From an uncultured Prevotella sp. (GTDB lineage Bacteria > Bacteroidota > Bacteroidia > Bacteroidales > Bacteroidaceae): a DNA stretch of 64,000 bases. Positions 8,177 to 16,491 of the stretch are shown here, piece after piece. Where the stretch lies: NCBI GenBank assembly GCA_934256705.1, contig CAKQPF010000004.1, positions 1-64,000 on the forward strand, read 5' to 3'. Positions within the stretch are counted from its first letter, which is position 1; each line of letters begins with the position of its first letter. The translations under genes were made by a program, and so were the position numbers. The notes under the pieces are model-generated. The model did no database searches, was not told the DNA's origin, and saw nothing but the letters and a program-made list of their open reading frames with translations.

Positions 8177-9715
8177 TCATCTCTCGCTGCTGAACGGCAC
8201 GACAGGCAGACCGCGGGAATTATGCAATTTACCGATGATGAAGTTCTTATAGCAATAGCGCACATTCTTTATCTCCTTCACTTGCGGACAAGCGAGAGTG
8301 AGGAAACAGCCTTGTCGCTTCACGTCTTTCCAGGCAGATGATGACCATACGATGGCTTTATGCCAGTTGCCGTCAGCATCCTGCGCCTCAAAGTCTTCGA
8401 TGCCAGCCATACGGTCGAAGCCATCCGTAGAGTTTGTGAAATAGAGGTGCATCACTTTTCCTGCGGCATTGGGATTCTTTTCCACAGCAGTGCCTGCAAT
8501 GACCATTTGGTCATCCTTACTCGCATCCACCTCTTCCATATACTCAAACTCGGGAGCTTCAGCGGCAAGACCTTCCATACCATAGTCGCGGGCAAGGGCA
8601 AGATAAGCCAATCTCTGTCCTATCTTCTGCTTCTGGCATCCATGTATCTGGTCTATCTCGTGGTCATACATGAGGTCGCTGGTGCAGACGCATCCGCAAT
8701 TCTCCAGTTGTCTGGTTATATCATGCTGGGCAGCACGGAATCGTGGAGCGTCAGTTCCTTCGGCATTTCCGTATCTGTAAGGCGGAAGTTCGACGGTATA
8801 GATAGGCAGTTTGTCGCCAGGCTGGTTCCACATCTTGCGCCAAAGGCGTGTCATAGTGGAGAAACGGTCGATGTATTCCTTTTCCCTTCCTACGTTTGAC
8901 TCGCCCTGATTCCAGAGAAATCCCTTGATGGTGTAGCCAGCAAGCGGTGCAAGCATTCCGTTATACATCACCATCTTGGCATGATAATCAGCATCGTCCA
9001 TCGGTGTGAGTCCGTCGGGATAAGTGAGAAGGATTTCCTTTGGCAGCCATCCCTCCACGCATGATCCGCCCCAGGAGCAGTTGATTACTCCCACAGGCAC
9101 ATCGAGAGCGTCAGTGAGGGTGGTAGCAAAATAGTAAGCACATGCAGAGAAATGCGAAGCATTCTTAGGCTCGGCCTTCTCCCATTTGCCTGCCACCTTC
9201 TTCTGAGGTTCCTGCTTTCCATCCCTTGCGATTGTAGCAACACGGATGGAACGATTATATTTCTGTGATTCCAAGATTGTTTCGTTGGCACCTTCCACCG
9301 GACAATTCCAGAAACCGCCGAGCGACATCTCCATGTTTGACTGTCCGGAGCAGAACCACACCTCTCCTATCAGCACATCTTTAGATACTGATGTGGCAAC
9401 AGGCTGAATGCCTTTAGCTTTCTTTTCCGTGTCGGAACTGTATTCCGAGAAGGTAATGTCATAGGTATTGTATGATGCTTCCGGGGTCTTGACTTCGACC
9501 TTCCATGCACCATCCTTTCCCGCCTTTGCCAGATAACTGTGGTTGTCCCACCCTGTCACAATACGGACATAGTGGTTTGCCTCAGCCCAGCCCCATATCT
9601 TGCATTGGGTGTTGCGCTGAAGTATCATGTCGTTACCAAAAATTTCCGGTATTTCCAAGGCATTGATATTCAATGCCATGCCGAACAGTGCCATAAAGGA
9701 TAAAAATAGTTTCAT
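8177..9715 (-). CDS. Sialate O-acetylesterase-family carbohydrate esterase
   Basis: Secreted SGNH-type esterase of the SASA family (PF03629), which removes O-acetyl groups from sugars. It is 512 residues with a signal peptide (MKLFLSFMALFGMALNINA). The catalytic Ser126 is in FCSGQSNMEM. The GFLWNQGESNVG block and the His-containing C-terminal region with MYDHEIDQIHGCQKQKIGQ (about 350-370) follow the family pattern. Homologues are annotated as 9-O-acetylsialic acid esterases, but here no sialidase or sialic acid gene is nearby. The neighbour is a mannanase, so an acetyl-mannan or acetyl-xylan substrate is a reasonable inference. Own promoter: a TAATTTTG -7 box lies 26 bp upstream. Confidence 0.85.
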   Translation of the reverse strand: MKLFLSFMALFGMALNINALEIPEIFGNDMILQRNTQCKIWGWAEANHYVRIVTGWDNHSYLAKAGKDGAWKVEVKTPEASYNTYDITFSEYSSDTEKKAKGIQPVATSVSKDVLIGEVWFCSGQSNMEMSLGGFWNCPVEGANETILESQKYNRSIRVATIARDGKQEPQKKVAGKWEKAEPKNASHFSACAYYFATTLTDALDVPVGVINCSWGGSCVEGWLPKEILLTYPDGLTPMDDADYHAKMVMYNGMLAPLAGYTIKGFLWNQGESNVGREKEYIDRFSTMTRLWRKMWNQPGDKLPIYTVELPPYRYGNAEGTDAPRFRAAQHDITRQLENCGCVCTSDLMYDHEIDQIHGCQKQKIGQRLAYLALARDYGMEGLAAEAPEFEYMEEVDASKDDQMVIAGTAVEKNPNAAGKVMHLYFTNSTDGFDRMAGIEDFEAQDADGNWHKAIVWSSSAWKDVKRQGCFLTLACPQVKEIKNVRYCYKNFIIGKLHNSRGLPVVPFSSER

Positions 9716-9740
9716 TGCTTCAGTTATTAGGATTTGTCGG

Positions 9741-9748
9741 CAAAATTA
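9741..9748 (-). promoter_or_regulatory. -7 box TAATTTTG for the SASA esterase gene
   Basis: Reverse complement of CAAAATTA, followed by GCC, matching the Bacteroidetes sigma-ABfr -7 consensus TAnnTTTG. The predicted leader is about 20 nt. Confidence 0.55.
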
Positions 9749-9808
9749 CGACATTTCCCAATAACTGGATTGCACTTTTTTGTCCTTTTATAGTACATTT
9801 GCTTCAAT

Positions 9809-10684
9809 CTAAGCGATTACATGCTTTTTATGATAGTTTTCTCGGAATTCCGTTGGGGTGCATCCTCTTCTTTTCTTGAAAATCCTGTTGAAATTCGAGA
9901 TATTGTTGAATCCGCAATGATAGCAGATTTCCACCACCGCCATGGTGCTGTCGGCAAGCAGACGTGATGCGTGTCCGAGGCGTACATCTATAATATACTC
10001 GGAAATGCTCTTGGCAGTGCGTAGCTTGAAGAATCGGCTGAAGGCTGTCGGCGTCATCGAAGACATCTCTGCCAGCTCCTGAAGTCGGATCTCATTGCGG
10101 TAGTTGGAGTCGATGAATTCCTTTACTCTCTGCACTCTCCTTGAGTCGGAAGAGACAGCGGCATGTGCGAAAGCGCTGGTGGAGAGAAGTTTGTAGTCGG
10201 TGCTGATGGCGAGTTCGTACATCAAGTCCATGAATTTCATCACGCTGTGGAAGCCCGGCTCCATGTTTACAAGTTCGTTGAGCTTGTCATAGACTCTCAT
10301 GATGGTCTTCATTCCGAATGCTATTCCCACGTTGGCTTTAGTGAAGAGGTCGGCAAGCGGTTTCATGTGGGTCTTGGCAAGGAATGAGTCTGCGAAGAGA
10401 TCGCGCGAGAAATGTATCGTTATCTCGCGGATATCTGGCGACGTGCATTCATATTGCTCCCATGTATGCTCTATGTTTCCGCCGAGCAGGGCGATGTCAT
10501 AATTGCCCAGCACCTCGATGTTGTCGCCCACGATTCGGCGCGTTCCCTCACAATTCTCCACGAAGTTGAGTTCCATCTCCTGATGGCGGTGCATAGGATA
10601 TGTGTGCTGCTTCTTGTGACGCTCCACGAGATGATAGCAATCTTTCTCGGAGAGGCGTGTGATTTCAGAAATTACTTCATTCAT
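9809..10684 (-). CDS. AraC-family transcriptional regulator
   Basis: Cytoplasmic regulator of 291 residues, taking the start at MNEVISEITRL (10684); the frame continues 21 codons upstream through low-complexity sequence. An N-terminal cupin-like sensor (MHRHQEMELNFVENCEG and following) is joined to a C-terminal double helix-turn-helix. Helix-turn-helix 1 is in LQELAEMSSMTPTAFSRFFK and the second half has VVEICYHCGFNNISNFNRIF, a canonical AraC/XylS signature. The cupin suggests sugar sensing. It lies between the SASA esterase and the GH2 gene, all on the minus strand, so control of this carbohydrate cluster is the likely role. No hybrid two-component system or SusR homologue is present. Confidence 0.9.
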   Translation of the reverse strand: MNEVISEITRLSEKDCYHLVERHKKQHTYPMHRHQEMELNFVENCEGTRRIVGDNIEVLGNYDIALLGGNIEHTWEQYECTSPDIREITIHFSRDLFADSFLAKTHMKPLADLFTKANVGIAFGMKTIMRVYDKLNELVNMEPGFHSVMKFMDLMYELAISTDYKLLSTSAFAHAAVSSDSRRVQRVKEFIDSNYRNEIRLQELAEMSSMTPTAFSRFFKLRTAKSISEYIIDVRLGHASRLLADSTMAVVEICYHCGFNNISNFNRIFKKRRGCTPTEFRENYHKKHVIA

Positions 10685-10804
10685 TGTCTTGTTAGTTTGG
10701 TCAGATATATGTATAGTAGTATTTGTGTTGTGATGATAAGCAGGCAATCAAAGAATATTACGATAACATCGTGACGACCTACTTATTATAGTTTCTACGG
10801 ATAA

Positions 10805-13258
10805 TCATTGCCCTGCACAGGAAATGACTATTCTCTTTTCATTCAAGCCTTTGGCAGAGACGGTGAGAACATTCTCCCCGGCTTTCGTTCCTGCCTGGAG
10901 GAATATCCGTGCATAGCCATTGAATGCCTTCACTGCAAAGTGGCGGGCTTCAGCATCTGTCGGGCGCTCGGCATCCTGGCATGCGGGGTCTCCATTGCCC
11001 ACACCGAGGATTCTCATGTCACCTTCCACATGGAGAGTGAGCTGATGGCAAGCCGTAGGCACTACCCTGCCCTTCCTGTCCTTCAGCGCCACGGTCACCA
11101 CAGAGACGTCCTTGTTGTCCGCCTTTATCACGGTGCGGTCAGCTGAAAGGGCTATTGCCGTTGCCTTGCCGGTGGTCTCCACCACTTCCATCTTTACCTT
11201 CTTTCCGTTCTTATAGCCGATGGCCACGAGCTTGCCGGGCTGATATTCCACGTCCCACTCCAAGTGTCCGTATCGCGGCATGGTCTTTCTTCCCATTGAT
11301 TTGCCGTTGGCTTTCAGCTCCACCTCGTCGCAGTTGGAATAAGCCCATACGCTGATGGTCTCGCCTTCATGCCCTGCAAGGTTCCAGTGTGGAAGCAGAT
11401 GGAGCACCGTCTCGTCAGTCCACCAGGCTTTCAGATACCATGCTTCGTCCTTCGGGAAACCTGCATAGTCGAGAATGCCGAACTGTGAATCGACTGCGGG
11501 AAACTTCAACGGGTTGGGTTCACCACGATAATCGAAGCCTGTCCAGAAGAAACAGCCTGCCGCCCAAGGGCGCTCCGCATAGAATTTCCAGCCTCTCTCA
11601 ATGCAGTTCATCATGCTGTCCTTACCGTTCGGAGCACGGTTGAGCGCCTTCATCCATCGTCCTTCCGGGTCGTCGAAATAGATGCCTCGCGTGCCGCAGC
11701 CTGTCGTCTCCTCCGAACCGTAGCATTTCCTGTCCGGATAATTGGCGCGATGTTCCTCCACGGGGTTCTGCATGATATAGTTATATCCAGCCACATCGAC
11801 CGGAACCTCGACAGTAGGACCGCCGCTGGTGGCGAAAGTCATCTCGCGTGAAGGGTCAAACTGATGGCAATAGTCACGCATTCTGGCTGCGATGCGCTCG
11901 CCTTTCTCATTCCATTCTATTCCCCATTCCTCATTGCCTGCGCTCCACAGTATCACGCTCGGATGGTTGCGGTCACGGCGTATCATCTTCTCCAGACTGC
12001 CGATGGCATACTCCGACGTGCCCGAGAGGCGGTTTTCATCGATCACAAGGATGCCGAGCGAGTCGCATACATCGAGCATAGCCGGCGACATGGGATTGTG
12101 AGATGAGCGGTAAGCGTTGCAACCGAACGCCTTCAGCTGCCTTATCCTCCATACCAGCAGAGCATCGGGAATGCCGGTGCCTACGCCTGTGTTGTCCTGG
12201 TGCATATTGACACCTTTGATTTTTATCTGCTGTCCGTTGACGAGAAGTCCCTTGTCCTTGTCAAAGACTATCTCACGGATGCCGAACATGGTCTCTTTAG
12301 CATCTATCACCTGTCCGTCCTTCACCACTTCCGTCACTGCCTTATATAAATAAGGTGTAGCCGGACTCCAGAGGCGGGCATTCCTCATCGGCACTATACA
12401 ACTGAAATCCTTGCTTGCGGAAGGCTTTATCGCCTCGTTGTCGCTCTTGTTCAAACTGCTTTCTGCAACATACTTGCCGTCGGCATCAAGGATTTTCACT
12501 CTCACCTCCACGTTTTCCTCTCTGTGGGACATATATCTCACCTTGGCTGAAACTGCGACAGAAGGGTTCGAATAGTCACCATTCCGGGAAACGGAACGGA
12601 TGAAAATGCCGTCGTTCTCCACGTGGACAGGACTTGTGCATGACATCCAGACGTGGCGATATATTCCCGCTCCCTCGTAATACCAGCCCTCTTCGAGCGT
12701 AGCATCACAGCGGACGCAGACGATGTTGTCGCCGCCATAATTGAGATAGTCCGTAATGTCATAGCATTGAGAGAGATAGCCGCTCCTTTCTCCACCGCAG
12801 TAGAATCCGTTTACCCACACCCTGCTGTCACGGAAGATACCGTCAAAGAGCAGTTCGAAATGCTTTCCCAAGTCAGCCTTATCCACATGGAATGTCTTTC
12901 TGTACCATCCCACTGATGTCTCGGGATATTTATACCCCACCATCTTATAGCCATGAGAATGACTTGCCTCCTTGGCGAAAGGCAGATCCACCACGAAATC
13001 GAAAGGTAGGTTGACGGTTTTCCATTCCTTTTCCACGAATTTCTCGCAGTAAGGACCTTCATTATGTATGGATGCAGCCTTGGTAAGATAATTGAAATAC
13101 TCCGTTCCGCAGCCGAAATCCTTTGCAGGGTCAGCTGCATTGCCGAAATGGAATTTCCATCCTTCGTCAAAGTTTTCTGTCTTCCGCTGTGCGTCAGCAT
13201 TGCATAAAGCGCCAAAAAGGGCCAAACAGGTCAGTGCAGTTACAAGTTTGCGTCTCAT
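10805..13258 (-). CDS. GH2 beta-galactosidase (DUF4982-containing type)
   Basis: Secreted or periplasmic retaining glycoside hydrolase of 817 residues with a signal peptide (about 1-23, ending CNADA). Domain order is sugar-binding jelly roll (about 28-215), Ig-like (about 216-330), TIM barrel (about 335-620), then a DUF4982-type and a further Ig-like domain to the C-terminus. The acid/base Glu443 is in LWSAGNEEWG and the likely nucleophile Glu516 in YGSEETTGCG. SSHNPMSPAMLDVCDSLG and FFWTGFDYRGEP are family signatures. Beta-galactosidase is the usual activity of this architecture, and removal of galactose side chains from galactoglucomannan would suit the neighbouring mannanase. A different exo-specificity is possible. 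Promoter box at 13294. Confidence 0.9.
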   Translation of the reverse strand: MRRKLVTALTCLALFGALCNADAQRKTENFDEGWKFHFGNAADPAKDFGCGTEYFNYLTKAASIHNEGPYCEKFVEKEWKTVNLPFDFVVDLPFAKEASHSHGYKMVGYKYPETSVGWYRKTFHVDKADLGKHFELLFDGIFRDSRVWVNGFYCGGERSGYLSQCYDITDYLNYGGDNIVCVRCDATLEEGWYYEGAGIYRHVWMSCTSPVHVENDGIFIRSVSRNGDYSNPSVAVSAKVRYMSHREENVEVRVKILDADGKYVAESSLNKSDNEAIKPSASKDFSCIVPMRNARLWSPATPYLYKAVTEVVKDGQVIDAKETMFGIREIVFDKDKGLLVNGQQIKIKGVNMHQDNTGVGTGIPDALLVWRIRQLKAFGCNAYRSSHNPMSPAMLDVCDSLGILVIDENRLSGTSEYAIGSLEKMIRRDRNHPSVILWSAGNEEWGIEWNEKGERIAARMRDYCHQFDPSREMTFATSGGPTVEVPVDVAGYNYIMQNPVEEHRANYPDRKCYGSEETTGCGTRGIYFDDPEGRWMKALNRAPNGKDSMMNCIERGWKFYAERPWAAGCFFWTGFDYRGEPNPLKFPAVDSQFGILDYAGFPKDEAWYLKAWWTDETVLHLLPHWNLAGHEGETISVWAYSNCDEVELKANGKSMGRKTMPRYGHLEWDVEYQPGKLVAIGYKNGKKVKMEVVETTGKATAIALSADRTVIKADNKDVSVVTVALKDRKGRVVPTACHQLTLHVEGDMRILGVGNGDPACQDAERPTDAEARHFAVKAFNGYARIFLQAGTKAGENVLTVSAKGLNEKRIVISCAGQ

Positions 13259-13293
13259 TCTGTCAGAGGTTAGAGAGTATAGTTATTCGGACG

Positions 13294-13301
13294 CAAAGGT
13301 A
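13294..13301 (-). promoter_or_regulatory. -7 box TACCTTTG for the GH2 gene
   Basis: Reverse complement of CAAAGGTA, followed by CG, 36 bp from the start codon. A TTG-containing -33 candidate (CCTTGG on the minus strand near 13325) is at suitable spacing. Confidence 0.55.
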
Positions 13302-13339
13302 ACATAAAAAATCCACACTGCCAAGGATTTCGGGGATAA

Positions 13340-13552
13340 AAGATGTTTGTTGTTTTGTTGTCTGGTGGTTTTGTTGTTTTGTTGTCTGGTGGCGGCTGGA
13401 TTTCAACCAACGGTAAAAGTCGTTGGCACAGTGGCGGATATTGGTCTGGTTTTTTATTATGAATTATGCATTGTGAATTATACATTGGTCCCACAACTGC
13501 GTCAGTGCGATTTTTCACTTTTCACTCAAAATTATGAATTGTGAATTATGAA
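13340..13552. repeat. Mosaic of four repeat modules
   Basis: A period-8 TTGTTTTG/TTGTCTGG array (about 13347-13392) is followed by a 32-bp palindrome repeat copy (13407-13438, one stem mismatch). An AATTATG heptamer array (about 13455-13490) comes next, then ACTGCGTCAGTGCGATTTTT with TTCACTT heptamers, and a final AATTATG array that runs up to and into the 3' end of the methyltransferase gene. Confidence 0.7.
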
Positions 13553-14505
13553 TTGTGTCTCTGCAGCCGAGCAAGATAATTCTTGCGTATAGCATCATCC
13601 TCCAGTTCCATTCTTCGAGCCATGCTCATAGCCAGAAAATCATCCTCCAGTTCCAGACCGAGATAACGCCTGCCCAGGAGGTTGGCGGCGATGCCTGTAG
13701 TGCCACTGCCGCTGAAGGGGTCGAGAATCCAGTCGCCCGGCTTGGTGGAAGCCTGAATCAGGCGTGCCAGTACAGCCAGCGGTTTCTGTGTGGGATGCTT
13801 GCCGCATGATTTCTCCCATCTCCCTATTGCCGGCAGATGCCAGACATCAGTCATTTGCTTACCGCCGTTCATCTTCTTCATCAGTTCGTAATTGAACTGG
13901 TGCGCCACCTTTGGGTATTTGCGTGCCCAGATGATGAACTCCGTGCTGTAGGTGAAGTATCGGCATGAGATATTTGGAGGAGGATTCGTCTTAGCCCATG
14001 TGATGACATTCAGGATTTTGAATCCCAGTCTGATAAGTTGCTGCTGCACGCTGAAGATGTTATGATGGGTCCCCGATATCCATATCGTGGCATTGTCTTT
14101 CATGTGTTCTCTGCAAGCGGCAAGCCATTTCAGGTTGAAAGCATCCATCTCTTCCTTTGTGGTAGGCTTGTCCCACTCCCCCTTGTCCACACACACTATT
14201 TTCCCGCTCTGGTAACTGATTCCACCCCCTGAAAGGAAATAAGGCGGGTCAGCAAACACCATGTCAAAGTCGAAATCAAACTTTGACAGCGTATCCACGC
14301 AATCACCTTTTATGACAGTGAAATCGTTGTTGGGGGATTTATAGTAAGAGGGAATCCTTTCTGTTGCCACATCAGATGGCGGTTCGCTTTCTGAGTCCGA
14401 CACCCGACACAGTCGTCCTTTAGCCAATCCCGCATTCTTCTGCGAATTGGCTTCTTCCTGCAAAGTCCATGCAAGCGTCTCTTGTATCGTAACGTTGTTC
14501 CTCAT
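13546..14505 (-). CDS. DpnA-like DNA adenine-N6 methyltransferase (predicted GATC)
   Basis: Beta-class amino-methyltransferase of 319 residues with start at MRNNVTIQE (14505); the 17 codons upstream lie in the promoter. Motif order is typical of the class: catalytic DPPY (86-89) in FADPPYFLSGGGIS, then target-recognition region, then AdoMet-binding FSGSGTTG (about 264-271). From memory, FADPPYFLS-GGIS, VDKGEWDK and NPPPNISCRYFTYSTE closely match DpnA of the pneumococcal DpnII system, which modifies GATC. The upstream neighbour encodes a putative nuclease on the same strand. An orphan regulatory methylase is the alternative. Four GATC sites sit in its own promoter. The -7 box ends 9 bp before the start codon, so the mRNA is probably leaderless or nearly so. 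Confidence 0.88.
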   Translation of the reverse strand: MRNNVTIQETLAWTLQEEANSQKNAGLAKGRLCRVSDSESEPPSDVATERIPSYYKSPNNDFTVIKGDCVDTLSKFDFDFDMVFADPPYFLSGGGISYQSGKIVCVDKGEWDKPTTKEEMDAFNLKWLAACREHMKDNATIWISGTHHNIFSVQQQLIRLGFKILNVITWAKTNPPPNISCRYFTYSTEFIIWARKYPKVAHQFNYELMKKMNGGKQMTDVWHLPAIGRWEKSCGKHPTQKPLAVLARLIQASTKPGDWILDPFSGSGTTGIAANLLGRRYLGLELEDDFLAMSMARRMELEDDAIRKNYLARLQRHNS

Positions 14506-14514
14506 AAGATGGTG

Positions 14515-14584
14515 CAAAGTTACGATCAAAAAACCAATAAACCCCCAAAAGATCAATCATTAACCTTTATGATCAAATATGATC
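14515..14584 (-). promoter_or_regulatory. Methyltransferase promoter with four GATC sites
   Basis: -7 box TAACTTTG (reverse complement of 14515-14522). GATC occurs at 14524, 14551, 14571 and 14581, that is, four sites in 61 bp against about one per 256 bp by chance. The two distal sites lie in a near-palindromic context (ATGATCAAATATGATCAT). Methylation-sensitive autoregulation is inferred. Confidence 0.65.
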
Positions 14585-14736
14585 ATTTTCAATAAGTTGC
14601 CTATAGAAAAGACTTACTGTCGTCTATAGAAAACAGCATAACAGCCAATAATGAAAGCACCAAGCATCCATGCCTTGTTCATCTCCCTTCATTCGTGATT
14701 GTGGTAGGTTTGGATGGATATATGATAGCCTATGTC

Positions 14737-15465
14737 TTAGATAGAATCTATATTGGCACGTTCTGAGCACATCAATTCATATTGGTGCAGTATAGTTTCA
14801 TAACTGCTGAATCTGACTCGTTGCTTAATATCCTTAAATGCCGTTCTATTCATCACTTTATTGAATTGCTCCCTTCGATTTTCTGGTGCAACAATAAAAA
14901 AACGACAAGAAAAGTCTTGCAGGTCACAAAATTTTGTTACAGAATTTTGAATATCTGTTGAATGCTCTACTTCAAAGAAACTGTTTGGCATATTGCGGTC
15001 ATTAAACCAAATGACATCCACAGTCCTTGCACGATTTATTAGCTGATCATAAGTGAACCTCGGAATTTCTATCGTTGTACAAATATCAACCAATGGCTGT
15101 TCGAGAAATTTGCGATTTTGGTCTTGAGCGGGAACATAAGTTGTGAAATTCTTCATATTTCCAATCTCAATGATTAATCCCTGATAGTAACCATGTGTGA
15201 AAAGTTCATTTTCCTTTGGCTCTTTGGATTTAATATCAAATTTGTGCATCACCTCTTCCAGAAACTCTTCCAAAGCCCACAAACCAGGTTGAATTCTAAA
15301 AATTTCATTAGAATTCTGAACTATTCTTCTGATTGACTCATTAGGAGTCTTTGTTGCCCACGAAGTTGTATCGACAATATGATACAATTTACCCAATGTA
15401 GCATATCCACCTTGCTTTCGAAGTGTATCTATCACTTGCTGAGTCTGTGTAAATTTCTTTGCCAT
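14737..15465 (-). CDS. HARE-HTH plus PD-(D/E)XK-like protein, candidate restriction endonuclease
   Basis: Cytoplasmic protein of 242 residues, not matched to a named enzyme. Residues about 5-70 resemble a HARE-HTH winged helix (VIDTLRKQGGYATLGKLY, then TPNESIRRIVQ and FRIQPGLWALEEF), a fold often fused to restriction enzymes. The remainder contains LIIEIG, VDVIWFND and FFEVEHSTD, spaced like a PD-(D/E)XK nuclease core with an E-x-E variant (Asp about 156; Glu-Val-Glu about 172). It lies 231 bp upstream of the DpnA-like methylase on the same strand. It is therefore the obvious candidate cognate nuclease, but recognition of GATC is inference. A transcription factor or a non-catalytic DNA-binding protein is possible. 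Confidence 0.6.
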   Translation of the reverse strand: MAKKFTQTQQVIDTLRKQGGYATLGKLYHIVDTTSWATKTPNESIRRIVQNSNEIFRIQPGLWALEEFLEEVMHKFDIKSKEPKENELFTHGYYQGLIIEIGNMKNFTTYVPAQDQNRKFLEQPLVDICTTIEIPRFTYDQLINRARTVDVIWFNDRNMPNSFFEVEHSTDIQNSVTKFCDLQDFSCRFFIVAPENRREQFNKVMNRTAFKDIKQRVRFSSYETILHQYELMCSERANIDSI

Positions 15466-15598
15466 TTGATTAAAATATGAATCTGTGGAAGTTGCCGAGT
15501 TCTTTTAACAACAACACTTACTTCAACTTTATTCAACAAACACGACTTTGAGTCTATATAAATTTGTTCCTGTATAAAAACCGATTTAATATCAGTTG

Positions 15599-15606
15599 CA
15601 AAGATA
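15599..15606 (-). promoter_or_regulatory. -7 box TATCTTTG for the HARE-HTH gene
   Basis: Reverse complement of CAAAGATA followed by CAAC. It predicts a leader of about 125 nt, in contrast to the near-leaderless methylase gene. Confidence 0.5.
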
Positions 15607-16311
15607 TAAACTATTTTTCTTTCTGCCAAACCTTCTTGATTCTATTTTCCAAATCGTCCACAGTTTTGTAGATTACCGTTCGGTGTTTTGTTGCTCGTTT
15701 GGTAGATCTACGACAAAAACAAATCAGCCTGTCAGAGGGAGAGTCGCGTCCGGCAGAATCATTCATTTACGGATTATGAGACAAGAAATCGAAGCAAGGT
15801 GAATGCCGAAGAGGAACATCGATCCACTATAAATTCCGTTAAGTCTAAAATATCAATAAACAAAAATAACCAAAAATGTTTTTATCCATTGATATCTTAT
15901 TTTTATCCATTGATGTTTGGTACAGCGTTCCAGATAAACAGAGGAACCAGATCAGCAGGCAACGTAATGTGCAGAAATATGATGCTTTTGCCCTTGCAGG
16001 GCGTGTGGATAGAACCCATAAAACCAGGGCGTTGCCCTGGGCTATGAGCTGTTGTGCCTTCAGCCCGCAATGTTCACAAAACGAAATCCGGCTGAGTAAA
16101 ATCATTGTTCGGCTTGTGGCATTTCATAGTATTTAGTTTCGCTCGCATCTAACAAGCTGATAATCAGCAATAAAATATCAATAAATAAAAATAAACAAAT
16201 AGATTTGGCTCACCGACATTTGGAGTGAAGATCCTTACATTTGCCGCTATTTAACGGTTGTTAATACTTTTTCGACCCTATTTCGAGAAAAATTTATTTT
16301 TTCATTTGTAA
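15607..16311. other. Gene-free stretch with A/T repeats and a degenerate module
   Basis: No convincing gene was found. Bases 15640-15600 on the minus strand could encode a short protein tail (ending KTVDDLENRIKKVWQKEK), perhaps the remnant of a lost gene. The TATCAATAAACAAAAATA module and its inverse (15849-15915) form an inverted pair, and another copy is at 16163-16200. Bases about 15985-16095 contain CAGGGCGTTGCCCTGGGCTA, a self-complementary element that I recall from intergenic DNA of many Bacteroidetes. Confidence 0.45.
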
Positions 16312-16491
16312 TTCCACCCTTCCACCTTGGGCATGTTATTGCTTTGATAATCAGAGGCTTGTGTGTGGTGGAATTATGGGTGGAATATGGGTGGAATTAC
16401 ATGAAGTTCCACCCATATTCCACCCACAATTCCACCTCACCCAACGCATTTACTATCAAACATATAACCTACCTAAGGTGGAAGGGTGGAA
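16312..16491. repeat. Nested inverted repeats based on GGTGGAA
   Basis: The outer pair TTCCACCCTTCCACCTT (16312-16328) and AAGGTGGAAGGGTGGAA (16475-16491) is a perfect 17-bp inverted repeat. Inside it, 16363-16396 and 16407-16440 form a 34-bp inverted repeat with two mismatches and a 10-base loop, built from repeats of TATGGGTGGAA (period 11). No terminator T-run follows. No gene is apparent. Confidence 0.8.

Noticed and set aside
15432..15629. 65-codon ORF overlapping the start of the HARE-HTH gene
   Set aside because: It covers the predicted promoter and leader, is shifted in frame relative to the downstream gene and has no recognisable motif.
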